This document shows, one piece after another, positions 44,171 to 53,204 of a DNA stretch of 64,000 bases (position 1 is its first letter; the number at the start of each line of letters is the position of its first letter). Position numbers and translations under genes: made by a program. The stretch spans positions 26,352 through 90,351 of the forward strand of contig CAYLZD010000014.1 of NCBI GenBank assembly GCA_964388275.1, written 5' to 3'. The notes under the pieces were generated by a model that had not been told where the DNA came from, ran no database searches, and saw nothing but the letters and a program-made list of their open reading frames with translations. The DNA is from JARYLZ01 sp964388275 (lineage in GTDB: Bacteria; Bacteroidota; Ignavibacteria; SZUA-365).

Positions 44171-47100
44171 ATGAAAAATCTCGCATACAGACTGTTTCCC
44201 GTCGTCGCTTTCCTCGTGATCGCTTCGTCGGCGGCATCGGCTCAACAACTGCGCGTCTCGCTGAACATGTCGCCACGACCGAGTCCCTACCTGGCCGAGT
44301 GGCAGACCCGCCGTGAAACCGCGATTCTGACTGTCACCAATACCGGCAACTCCTCGGTGGAGGCCAAGCTGCGCGCAAAGGTGTCGCTCGACGGAAATCT
44401 GCGGGCGGAGACCAAAACACCGTCGATGCCCGTAATTGACCTTCCGCCCGGAGTCAGCACTTTCCATCCGGACCAGATCATACCGTATGATGCCGTGCGC
44501 TTCACCGGCGGCGTCGAGCAGACAGCCGTCAGAACCGGCATGCTGCCCGCGGGTAATTACGAACTCTGCGTTGAGCTCTTGCCGCCGGACGACGGCCGTC
44601 CTTTGACTCAGCCGGTTTGTCGTCAGTTCACTCTCACGTCGTACCAACTGCCGACCTTGCTGCAGCCGGAGAACGGAGCAAGCATAGCGGCGACTCCAAA
44701 ACCGACATTCCGCTGGACACCGGTGAGTCCCACGCCGCAGGGCGGGGCGAAATACATGCTGAAGGTATTCGAACTGCTTGCGGGACAGACGGCGTCTTCC
44801 CTGCTGTCGGCCGGCGTGCCGCTGTACGAGCGCGAGATCGCGGCCCAGACGCAGCTCATCTGGCCGGCCGAGTTCGTGCTGCCCGACGGCGAAAAACAAT
44901 ACGCGTGGAGCGTTCAGACACTCGACCAATCCGGCAATCCCCTGGGCGACCGCGACGGCTGGGCGGAACCGTTTGCTTTCAGGACTGCAGACGGAGGCGG
45001 AGAAGCGTCGGAGCGGAAAAGCCCTCAGGACGGACTGCGGCTGTCGGGCACGGTGAGGGATCATTATTCGGACTCACCTATCCCAAATGTACAAATCACT
45101 TACCGCAAGGCAAGCCGCCTGGTGATCGGCAAGGGACAGAACAAATCGTTCGCCTACATGATGTCCCAGGATTCTATCACGGCCGTCAGCGACGCTGAAG
45201 GACGTTTCACGATAAACGGCGTGGCAGACAAGGCGTTCTTCAGCATTTCCGGTTGGGCAACAGGATATCTTTCGAAAACGGAATACGGGCCCGCGCAATA
45301 TTTCGACGGCGAGCTCGGGAATTACCTTCTCGCCTTGAAACCGAATCAAGGCGCAATAACGGGTATTGTCACCGACTCGATAACGAAAAAGGGGCTCAAC
45401 AATATCACGGTTGAATTGTGGCGCAAAGGCGCACCTTACACCATTGGCAAGGGTTTCGTGATCGGCGCGAAAAAAGGAAGCGGGAAACCGGTCGGAGGAA
45501 AGGACCAGTTGATCGCGACCGTCATGACCGGCAACAGCCCTTCCGGCGCGGCGCCTTCGAATCCTCAGCAGAGAGTGATCGCTTCCGGCGCCATCATGAC
45601 TAACGTGGCGGGTTCGTTCAGGTTTTCCGGAGTTCCCGCCGACGCAGGTTATTACATCGTAGTGAACAACCCGTCATACCGCAAGGTCACTTCACCCGCT
45701 TTCACCGTACAGGCCGAGAAAACAAGCAACGCCACGATCCGCCTTCAACCGAAGACCGGAACGATAGAAGGTTGGGTCAGGGAGGAGGGCACAAACAAAC
45801 CGCTTGCGGGAGCGAGCGTGTACCTGTATTCCGACGTCTCCGTATCGCTTGCGATCAATCAGTCCAATCTTGGATTGGAGGCAGGCAAAAGCGCCGGCGG
45901 GTGGAGTCCGGGTGTGGGCAACGCGCCGAACAACGAGGATTACAAGCAATTCAACAACTCGAAGGAAAACAACTCGCCTTTCAAGACCGGGAAACTGGTT
46001 ACGGGCGTTGAAAACATCGGTATGAAAGGCGGCGATGAAACAAAATCCTCGAAGGAGGGATCGCAAATCGCAGGACCGGTAAAATGGTCCAACGCGAGCG
46101 CCTGGGGTCCGTCATCGATGGTGTTCGGCAGTCCGCCGCCGCCGATGAAACCGGATTCGCTGCCGCTGTACGGCCCGGTGCTCACCGATGCGGACGGGCA
46201 TTTCATTTTCGAGAACGTACGCATCAACAATCCCTCCCAACCGACGGACAGGTACGCCGTCTGGGTCCGCACACAGGGCTATTACGACGCCGTGAAAAGC
46301 GCCCGGCTCAATACGGACGGCGCAAAAACCAAGGTTACCCTGCTGACGAGAGTCTCGAAGGGAATCATTTACGGCAAGATCACCGGCAAGTTCGACAATG
46401 CTCCCATCGGCGGCGTAAAAGTGGAATTGCAAAAAGCGGGCAAAGGCGCAACGGCTGTGAAAACCGCATACAGCAATCCCGACGGCACCTACACGCTTTT
46501 CAACATAGACGACGGAACTTACGGCGGAGTGAAATTCTCCAAAGCCGGCGTCAGCGGCGCGACGGCGCCCGGACCGATAAAGATCGAAAACGGCACGCTG
46601 ATCAAGCTGGACATGACGCTCGAAGTCCAGACCGGAACCATCAAGGGCGCTGTGACGGACAACAAGAATCAGCCGATGCCGGGCGTCATGATACATGCGA
46701 CCAACAATCCGAACATCTCGGCGACGACCTTCATCGACGGCACATTTCTCATCCCGAACGTGCCGGTCGGAAAAACCGAGCTCATCTGCACTTATCCCGA
46801 CGTGCAGGACAAAAAGCAGGAGGTCGCCATCGCGAAGCAGGGCGATACCGCGAAGACGACCATCAAGATGACTCCGTACACGGGATCGGTAACGGTGCTT
46901 GTGCGCGATGCGGTCACCAAGGCCGCCATTGCGAACGCGAAAGTGACGCTGTCCGGATCGAAGAACACTGACCTTGCCGGGCTGGCGACATTCAACGACA
47001 TCGCCACCGGACCGAAAACAGTCACTGTCGTGACCGATACCGCTTCGGGCAATGACTACAAGATCGGAACGACCAATGTAAGCGTGGTCAAGGATCAGGT

Positions 47101-49654
47101 CACGAACGTCACCGTGGAGCTGCAGCCGGGCGGACGGATTTCGGGCAAGGTGGAAAACGCCGCTACGCTGGGCGGTCTGGATTCGGTGAAGATCACGGTG
47201 CAAGGCGTTCCCGGCATCACAACCACCACGGCTTCCGACGGTTCCTTCACACTCCGGAACGTGCCCGCGAACGTGGCGCTCACGCTGCTGGCGTCCCGTG
47301 CGACCTTCAAGAACGGAAAATCGGCGGAGATAACGCTGACCGAGGGCGAACATCGGCAGAACATCGTCATACAACTCGAGTCCTCCCCTATCCAGACGCT
47401 GTACGGCTTCAAAGTTCAGGTGGACAAGATCGAGGAAGTGAACGGCAAGACGTTCGTGACCGGAGCGCTGATCGACGTGCCCAAGAACGCCGTCATGGAA
47501 CTGCAGACCGCGTCGTTCAAATTTCCCTTCGATAAAATCGAAGTGGACAACAACTATCAGCCCGTCGCGAAGACCGCCTATTTCGAATTCGACGAAGTGC
47601 CGGTAACCATATTCGGTCTGAAAGGAAAGGTGACTTCACCGGATGATTTCATCAAGGTAAGCTGGATCGACTCTGTCGGAGCGGGTTCGATATCGGGTGA
47701 GAAAATCGCCTTGGACAACATGATACCGACCTGGATACCGGGCGCCAAATGGGCGAAAGAGAAAGTCACCTGGGCGGCCAACGAACTGCCTCCCGGCTTT
47801 CTCTCGGACGGCAGTTTCAGAACCAACATATACAAACTCGGCGTCAACGTGTACGGCTCCAGCGTAAGCGCGGAGTTCTACGGCTTCAAGGTGACCGTCG
47901 ACTACGCGAAGACGAAGGTGGACGGAAGCGGCCTGCACTATTTCGGCTCGCTGAAAATTCCCGGGATCAGCAACACCATCAAATTCGAGGACCTTCACAT
48001 ATCCGTCAAAGACGGCGACATAGGCAGCGTGAAATTCGAGAAAGTGACGGTCGTCACACAGCCGCCCATCACGCTGAATTTCGCCGCTTTCAAGATCGTG
48101 GACAGCTCGGCCACCTGGGACCAGACCGGATTCAAGGGCAAGGGCATGGTGGAGCTCACCGCGCTCGGCAAAAAGAAGTTCGGCTTCCGCGACCTCTGGA
48201 TCTCCAAGGAAGGCGATTTCCTGAGCATGACCGTGGATCTGCCCGCGGGCCAGCAAACACTCACCGTGCTCGGACAGTCCTTCACGCTGCAAAGTCTCGG
48301 CTTCGGCACCGATACGAAGTCGAATCCGAAGAAGAAGTACTTCGTGTTCTCGGGCAAGCTCACGCTCAGCAAGTTGAACAAGCCGATAGAATTCCAGGCC
48401 CTGAAGTTCACCGAAGACGGAGACTTCTCGGGCACGGTCGTGTTCAACCAGAGCGTGACTTTTGCGAGCGTCGTCACCGTGCAGCTTCAGTCCGTTGAAT
48501 TCGGCAAGGACGCGCAAAAGGGCAAGTTCGTCTTCATAAAGGGCGGAATCGCGTTCAACATACCGATGCTTTCCGTGCAGGTCGGAAACTTCCGCTACTA
48601 CGAAAGCGGACAGTTTGCTCTTGAAAAGATCGGCATCGGTTTCGCCGCCGGACCGGTTCAGGTGGCGATAGAGCTGTCCTGGTCGAACACGGTGTTCGAA
48701 GGCAGCGGCGTGCTCTCGGTGAAGCCGGTGCTGGATGTCTCGGGCGCCTTCAGGTACGGAGGACCCAATGACTGGTGGATCAAGATCAAGGCCAACATAC
48801 CGCCGATCCCGATCGGGCCGTTCACCATCGTCGGTATAGCAGGCGAACTCGGACGGCAGAACAACGTCTGGATATTCGGCTTCGGGGGATCGGTCAGCAT
48901 CGGCGCCGCTCAGGACGCCGTCAAGCTCGATCTTTACGTCAAAGTGACTAAGACGCCGAACGGACCCATCATCGAAGGCAGCGCCGATGTTGTCGTGATG
49001 AGCAACGTCGGCATCGGAAAGGCCACCGTCACTCTCGATTACCCGAACAGCCGCTTCGCCGGCAGCATCGATTTCGGATGGAGCAAAAAAGGAATCACCA
49101 TCAAGGCCTGGGTGAATATCGAGGTCAAATCCGGTCAGTACTGGTTCGTCGGCGCCGGCGTGAAGGCCGATCTGTTCAAGCTGGCCCAGCTGGACGTGGC
49201 GGCTTATATCGCCAAGAACTACAGCGGTTACATGCATACCTTCCCGGTGAACTATCACCCCGACAATACCACGATAAACGGCTTTCACATCGACGGCAGC
49301 TTTACGAAGGGATGGAACAAGAGCGGCTCCAAATGGTCGCTTGGACTCAAACTGTGGGCCTATGTGGCGATCGATTACAATCTGGGCGTCTCGGGCGGAT
49401 TCAAGGTCAACGCGAAGGGCGCCTTCGACCTGTGGGTAGTGGGCGGATCCGGCGAAGCGAATCTCGTCGCCGCCGTGCAATGGCAGAACAACGTGTTGAA
49501 GTTCTACGGAAACGCGAGTCTGAATGTGCAACTGTGGGTCTGGCCCTGCGATTCGGGTTCGAAGTGCAGCAAGCTGTGCAAGGGCTGCTTCAACGTGTCG
49601 ATCACCGGCAAATACGACAGCAATTCCGGCTGGGACTTCAACGTCAACTGGTAA
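44171..49654 (+). CDS. Cassette 1: giant exported modular protein
   Basis: An 1,827-residue protein with a signal peptide (cleavage ASA-QQ near 24). Residues 25-155 form a beta domain opening SLNMSPRPSPYLAEW, with two Cys (about 134 and 150) conserved in all four relatives. Residues 160-277 form a fibronectin-like domain (FRWTPV, QLIWPAEFVLP). About seven carboxypeptidase-regulatory-like modules follow, starting near 290, 394, 531, 731, 821, 904 and 987 (e.g. GTIKGAVTDNKNQPMPGV). From 1073 to the end is an unrecognised beta-rich region with a repeated FxxLxIxxxGDF element (about 1271, 1338, 1407, 1470) and a terminal Cys cluster (CX5CX3CX2C, about 1791). No T9SS type A domain is present. Its N-terminal region resembles, from memory, Bacteroidota TANFOR-annotated proteins. 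Confidence 0.88.
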   Translation: MKNLAYRLFPVVAFLVIASSAASAQQLRVSLNMSPRPSPYLAEWQTRRETAILTVTNTGNSSVEAKLRAKVSLDGNLRAETKTPSMPVIDLPPGVSTFHPDQIIPYDAVRFTGGVEQTAVRTGMLPAGNYELCVELLPPDDGRPLTQPVCRQFTLTSYQLPTLLQPENGASIAATPKPTFRWTPVSPTPQGGAKYMLKVFELLAGQTASSLLSAGVPLYEREIAAQTQLIWPAEFVLPDGEKQYAWSVQTLDQSGNPLGDRDGWAEPFAFRTADGGGEASERKSPQDGLRLSGTVRDHYSDSPIPNVQITYRKASRLVIGKGQNKSFAYMMSQDSITAVSDAEGRFTINGVADKAFFSISGWATGYLSKTEYGPAQYFDGELGNYLLALKPNQGAITGIVTDSITKKGLNNITVELWRKGAPYTIGKGFVIGAKKGSGKPVGGKDQLIATVMTGNSPSGAAPSNPQQRVIASGAIMTNVAGSFRFSGVPADAGYYIVVNNPSYRKVTSPAFTVQAEKTSNATIRLQPKTGTIEGWVREEGTNKPLAGASVYLYSDVSVSLAINQSNLGLEAGKSAGGWSPGVGNAPNNEDYKQFNNSKENNSPFKTGKLVTGVENIGMKGGDETKSSKEGSQIAGPVKWSNASAWGPSSMVFGSPPPPMKPDSLPLYGPVLTDADGHFIFENVRINNPSQPTDRYAVWVRTQGYYDAVKSARLNTDGAKTKVTLLTRVSKGIIYGKITGKFDNAPIGGVKVELQKAGKGATAVKTAYSNPDGTYTLFNIDDGTYGGVKFSKAGVSGATAPGPIKIENGTLIKLDMTLEVQTGTIKGAVTDNKNQPMPGVMIHATNNPNISATTFIDGTFLIPNVPVGKTELICTYPDVQDKKQEVAIAKQGDTAKTTIKMTPYTGSVTVLVRDAVTKAAIANAKVTLSGSKNTDLAGLATFNDIATGPKTVTVVTDTASGNDYKIGTTNVSVVKDQVTNVTVELQPGGRISGKVENAATLGGLDSVKITVQGVPGITTTTASDGSFTLRNVPANVALTLLASRATFKNGKSAEITLTEGEHRQNIVIQLESSPIQTLYGFKVQVDKIEEVNGKTFVTGALIDVPKNAVMELQTASFKFPFDKIEVDNNYQPVAKTAYFEFDEVPVTIFGLKGKVTSPDDFIKVSWIDSVGAGSISGEKIALDNMIPTWIPGAKWAKEKVTWAANELPPGFLSDGSFRTNIYKLGVNVYGSSVSAEFYGFKVTVDYAKTKVDGSGLHYFGSLKIPGISNTIKFEDLHISVKDGDIGSVKFEKVTVVTQPPITLNFAAFKIVDSSATWDQTGFKGKGMVELTALGKKKFGFRDLWISKEGDFLSMTVDLPAGQQTLTVLGQSFTLQSLGFGTDTKSNPKKKYFVFSGKLTLSKLNKPIEFQALKFTEDGDFSGTVVFNQSVTFASVVTVQLQSVEFGKDAQKGKFVFIKGGIAFNIPMLSVQVGNFRYYESGQFALEKIGIGFAAGPVQVAIELSWSNTVFEGSGVLSVKPVLDVSGAFRYGGPNDWWIKIKANIPPIPIGPFTIVGIAGELGRQNNVWIFGFGGSVSIGAAQDAVKLDLYVKVTKTPNGPIIEGSADVVVMSNVGIGKATVTLDYPNSRFAGSIDFGWSKKGITIKAWVNIEVKSGQYWFVGAGVKADLFKLAQLDVAAYIAKNYSGYMHTFPVNYHPDNTTINGFHIDGSFTKGWNKSGSKWSLGLKLWAYVAIDYNLGVSGGFKVNAKGAFDLWVVGGSGEANLVAAVQWQNNVLKFYGNASLNVQLWVWPCDSGSKCSKLCKGCFNVSITGKYDSNSGWDFNVNW

Positions 49655-49667
49655 TGAGAGACTAACG

Positions 49668-51731
49668 ATGTATCAAAGCATATTTTCAGACATGTCGACA
49701 TTCACGCGATTTATCGCTTTCGGCTCCCTTCTTCTCCTCGGCGCCGTTTCACGCGCACAGACACAGGACGACGAACTCGAAGCCACGGCTCTCGGCAGTC
49801 CCGACGGTGTGGTCGTTCTGCTCGGCCCGGCGGCGTTGCACCCGTCATCGGCCGCCGCCAATAAGGGTTGGACGGGATACATAGTTTACAGAAAGGCCGA
49901 CGGCGAGAGCGCTTTCACGCGCGCCACGCCCGCGCCGCTGACGCGTCCTTCATCCCTGCGCGAGTTCGAACAGCGTGCCGGCGCCAGGGCTGATCTGCTC
50001 GCCGCGGCCGTCGATGCCGACGACAGAAACGCCTTATGGAGCAGGATAGAGCGCAACGATCCTAACGTAGCAGCCATGGCTGCCTTTGATCCCGAACTGC
50101 GCGAAGTCATGGGCCTGCTCTACCGCGACGGTAACGCAAAGCCGGGTGTGAGGTACACGTATGAAGTCGCAATGGTGACGGCCGACGGCCGCGAGTCCGA
50201 GCGCACAAAACCGAGCAGCGCCGTAGCAGGCAGGCCTCTCTTTACGTTGAAAGGCCCGCTCGGCGTAATCGCCGGCGCGGACGAGCGCAGCGTGGAGTTG
50301 AACTGGCGGCCGAATCCAGCAGACACCGGGGCTTTCGGCTACGTGATATACAGGGCCGAGGAGCGGAACGGCCGCTATCTCGCCCTCAACGACCGTCCGA
50401 TAGTTCTGTTCGGCGCGGAGGGAAGCAAGGAGCCGCCGACCGGCGTGTTCATCGATACCAACGTCTCGATCGGAAGGCAGTATTTCTACGCGGTGGTCTC
50501 GCGTGATTTCACGGGCTTTGAAAGTGCGAAAGAGCCGGTGCTCGCAGTGGAACCGCGCGACACGACTCCGCCGGCCATTCCGCAGGCGGTCATCGCCGAA
50601 CCCTCGGGTTTCGGCATCACCGTAACCTGGCGGGCAGTGGATGATGCTGATCTCGCCGGTTACTTCGTGCAGAGAAGCACTTCGGCCGACGGCGATTTTC
50701 TTCAACTGAACGAAATACCGCTTCCTCCCGACAGCGGCATCTACGAGGATGCGGCGGCCGTATCGGGGACCCAGTACTTCTATCGCGTCACCGCCGTGGA
50801 CGAACACGGCAACGAATCCCTCCCTTCGGCCAACGGCCTTGCAACTTACAGCAACTTCAAGCCGCCGATGCCGCCGCAGGGCGTGTCGGCTATGGCAGCG
50901 GACGAATCGATACGCATCTCATGGCGGCCGAACGAAGAGGAGGACCTGGACGGTTACGTCGTTTACCGCGCCGAGAGTCTCGACGGCGAACTCGTGCAGG
51001 TGTCGCCATTGATACGGCGCGACACCACCTGGTACGACGACCGTGATCCGCACATCTCGCCCAAGGGCGCGTACTGGTACATCGTTCAGGCTGTGGGATA
51101 TTCAGGCGCTGTAAGTCCTTTTTCCGCGCCCGTAATCTCCGCGCCGCGCAGCGCGGCAGGTCCCGACGCGCCGCTGAATCTGCGCGGATACCAGGACCAG
51201 GGCGGCAACCGCCTGTTCTGGTCGCCGCCGTCCGACTTTGCGAGCAGCGGTTACCACGTGGAGCGCACGAGCGGCAACGCGGATCGCTGGGAGCGCATCA
51301 CAACCGAAGCGCTCGCTTACGACGCGATCATGTTCACCGACAGCACGGCTAAAAGCGGCGTGGAGTACAGATACCGCGTGCTGGCCGTAAACGACGCGGG
51401 GATTGAAGGAGAACCCTCGCAACCGGTTGCGCTCGAGCTCTTCACACCCCCGCCTCTTCCTCCCGGAGGCGTAATGGCGACCCGCATACAAGGAGGTTTC
51501 CGTGTAGCATGGGATGCGAGTTCGGAACCTCATGCGGCTGGCTACATCGTCTACAGAAAGCCGGGCAAAGGCGCCGCAGTCAGAATCAGCCGGTCACCGC
51601 TGAGCGGACAAAACACATTTTTCGAAGATCGTTCGGCGCCGAAAGGGCTGATCTATTACAGTGTGGCGACTGTCGACGATACGGGCCGAGAGGGTGAGAG
51701 GAGCGAGCCGGTGATGGTGAGGGGGGAGTGA
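49668..51731 (+). CDS. Cassette 1: exported fibronectin type III protein
   Basis: A 687-residue protein starting at ATG 49668 (or ATG 49692), 13 bp after the giant gene. A signal peptide ends near SRAQ. There are about six FN3 modules, with the core W-x-x-x and GYxVYR strands near residues 65, 208, 317, 414, 513 and 610. The first module is interrupted by a helical insertion of roughly 70 residues (about 85-150, RADLLAAAVDADDRNALW) that its paralog also has. No enzyme motif is visible, and no sorting domain ends the protein. Probably a rod-like periplasmic or surface partner of the giant protein (inference). A heptamer repeat starts directly at its stop codon. Confidence 0.88.
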   Translation: MYQSIFSDMSTFTRFIAFGSLLLLGAVSRAQTQDDELEATALGSPDGVVVLLGPAALHPSSAAANKGWTGYIVYRKADGESAFTRATPAPLTRPSSLREFEQRAGARADLLAAAVDADDRNALWSRIERNDPNVAAMAAFDPELREVMGLLYRDGNAKPGVRYTYEVAMVTADGRESERTKPSSAVAGRPLFTLKGPLGVIAGADERSVELNWRPNPADTGAFGYVIYRAEERNGRYLALNDRPIVLFGAEGSKEPPTGVFIDTNVSIGRQYFYAVVSRDFTGFESAKEPVLAVEPRDTTPPAIPQAVIAEPSGFGITVTWRAVDDADLAGYFVQRSTSADGDFLQLNEIPLPPDSGIYEDAAAVSGTQYFYRVTAVDEHGNESLPSANGLATYSNFKPPMPPQGVSAMAADESIRISWRPNEEEDLDGYVVYRAESLDGELVQVSPLIRRDTTWYDDRDPHISPKGAYWYIVQAVGYSGAVSPFSAPVISAPRSAAGPDAPLNLRGYQDQGGNRLFWSPPSDFASSGYHVERTSGNADRWERITTEALAYDAIMFTDSTAKSGVEYRYRVLAVNDAGIEGEPSQPVALELFTPPPLPPGGVMATRIQGGFRVAWDASSEPHAAGYIVYRKPGKGAAVRISRSPLSGQNTFFEDRSAPKGLIYYSVATVDDTGREGERSEPVMVRGE

Positions 51732-51774
51732 GGAACGGGGAACGGGGAATGGGGAACGGGAGCACGGGGAATGG
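51732..51774 (+). repeat. Heptamer tandem repeat after the first FN3 gene
   Basis: Six consecutive units of GGAACGG or GGAATGG, one of them eight bases long (GAGCACGG), start on the base after the TGA stop of the FN3 gene and end about 35 bp before the next start codon. Confidence 0.85.
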
Positions 51775-51809
51775 ATTGTTGATTATTTATATAACAATGA
51801 GGTTTGAAT

Positions 51810-52640
51810 ATGGCGCTTCAAGATATGATTGGATGGAAGATTCTGTTCTTCGTCGTTTTGATGGTTTCGTCGGGTATGACGGTGGCGGGCCAGCAGTTGC
51901 AGTTGACGCTGAACGTGTCGCCGAGGCCCAATCCGTATCTCTCGGAGTGGGAGACGCGCCGGGAGAGGGCGATACTGACCGTAACGAATCCGTCCTCTTC
52001 GCCTGTCGAGGCCCGTTTGAGGGCCAGGGTGCTGATAGACGGCAAGGTGGTTGCTGAAACCAGGGACGGCAATATGCCGGCGCTTTCAATAAATCCCGGC
52101 GTAAGCAATTTCTTCGCCGATGAAATTCTGCCGGGCGATGCCGTGAAGTTCTATGGCAAGGTCGAGAAGACGGCTCAACGCACCGGCATGCTGCCTGCCG
52201 GCATCTACCAGCTCTGCGTCGAGCTGACGGACCTGACCGGCATGGTCATATCGCAGCCCGTTTGCCGCAGCTTCACGGTGACGGCATATCAGCTACCTGC
52301 TCTGCTTCAGCCGGCGGCCGAGACGAAACTGCCGATGGGGGCGAGACCGACTTTCCGCTGGACCCCGGTCATTCCCTCCCCTCAAGGAGTAGTTACATAC
52401 CGCGTGCTGCTTTTTGAAGTGCTGCAAGGACAATACCCGATGCAAGCATTCAGGGCCAATCAGCCGATTATGGACATCGAAGTTCCGATAAGCGCTCAAC
52501 TGATATGGCCTGCCGAAATACCTCTCCCGACAGAGCCGATGCAATACATCTGGACGGTGCAAGCCCTGGACGAAAGCCGCAGGCCCGTCGGAGAGAGAGA
52601 GGGATTCTCGGAACCTGCGGTGTTTGAGGTGGGAGGGTAA
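51810..52640 (+). CDS. Cassette 1: small exported protein homologous to the giant protein's N-terminus
   Basis: A 276-residue protein starting at ATG 51810, with GAGG 7 bases upstream. A signal peptide ends near VAGQQ. The mature chain repeats the two N-terminal domains of the giant proteins: a beta domain with SPRPNPYLSEWETRRERAIL and the Cys pair in YQLCVELTD and PVCRSF, then a fibronectin-like domain with FRWTPVIPSPQG and AQLIWPAEIPLP. It stops at EVGG where the giant proteins continue into their modules. It may cap, chaperone or nucleate the giant protein's assembly (inference). The nonamer repeat array begins 5 bases after its stop. Confidence 0.85.
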   Translation: MALQDMIGWKILFFVVLMVSSGMTVAGQQLQLTLNVSPRPNPYLSEWETRRERAILTVTNPSSSPVEARLRARVLIDGKVVAETRDGNMPALSINPGVSNFFADEILPGDAVKFYGKVEKTAQRTGMLPAGIYQLCVELTDLTGMVISQPVCRSFTVTAYQLPALLQPAAETKLPMGARPTFRWTPVIPSPQGVVTYRVLLFEVLQGQYPMQAFRANQPIMDIEVPISAQLIWPAEIPLPTEPMQYIWTVQALDESRRPVGEREGFSEPAVFEVGG

Positions 52641-52644
52641 ATGG

Positions 52645-52788
52645 GGTGAATTCGGTGAATTCGGTGAATTCGGTGAATCCGGTGAATTCGGTGAATCCGG
52701 TTAATCCGGTGAATCCGGTTAATCCGGTGAATCCGGTTAATCCGGTGAATTCGGTTAATCAGGTGAATTTGGTGAATCAGGTGAATTG
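52645..52788 (+). repeat. Nonamer tandem repeat array (16 units)
   Basis: Sixteen exact-length 9-bp units fill 144 bp: GGTGAATTC, GGTGAATCC, GGTTAATCC and one-base variants. The unit length never slips. The unit is a multiple of three, so the array is open in several frames, but the translated peptide is a simple repeat and I do not regard it as a gene. Confidence 0.95.
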
Positions 52789-52791
52789 AGC

Positions 52792-52812
52792 CGTCCAACG
52801 TCCACCGTCCAA
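52792..52812 (-). repeat. TTGGACG-type heptamer repeats
   Basis: Three units of CGTCCAA or CGTCCAC directly abut the nonamer array. Read on the minus strand they are the same TTGGACG-like heptamer that occurs on the plus strand near 63500-63535, 63669 and 63951. Confidence 0.75.
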
Positions 52813-53204
52813 CGCCCCTTGTATTTATCTGGGGGGGTATCTTGCTTTGTAATTACTATGGAGGATATACTCCTGTTATGTGAATTATGATGCGCCGGCC
52901 ATACGCGAGCGGCAGGGTTCCCGCGGCTGCGCGTTCGCGAGCAGGCAGCAAACGGGCTGCGGCCGGCCGGAGAAGGACGAGGGGATGAGTTGGCGACATC
53001 CGACGCCGCCCGTGTAACGGGAAATCGCAATTCCGGGTGTGAAACTGCTTGCTAATTGAAAAACCGCTCTGTACTTTCAATTGTGGATTCGAGTTTATCA
53101 CGCGCGCCGGATCGGATCGTTGCAATAACATGACGGATCGAGAAGAGAGCGCACCCCCGTTTAGAAAACTCTGAGATCAAGCACCTTTTTCCGGAGGTGA
53201 AACC
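52813..53204. other. Intergenic region between the two cassettes
   Basis: No gene is supported here. It holds a small GGAG-GATATA-CTCC inverted repeat near 52860 and an 8-bp inverted repeat AATTGAAA (53054-53061)/TTTCAATT (53075-53082) about 120 bp before the barrel gene, a candidate operator or promoter element. GGAGGTGAAACC precedes the GTG start at 53205. Confidence 0.5.

Noticed and set aside
47636..49531. 631-codon open frame opposite the first giant gene
   Set aside because: The sense protein has a conserved paralog at 55069, whereas the antisense frame has no recognisable domain. A similar antisense frame opposite the second giant gene (58741-60150) is rejected for the same reason.
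44171..49654. Giant protein as a TonB-dependent receptor
   Set aside because: The regulatory-like modules recall SusC plug-preceding domains, but there is no TonB plug or 22-strand barrel, and the terminus is Cys-rich followed by a Trp.
52645..52788. Possible CRISPR array
   Set aside because: Units are contiguous 9-bp repeats with no spacers, and no cas gene is present.
52496..52798. 100-codon minus-strand frame over the nonamer array
   Set aside because: Its central part only translates the tandem 9-bp repeat into repeats of HRI-type residues, so it is not a gene.
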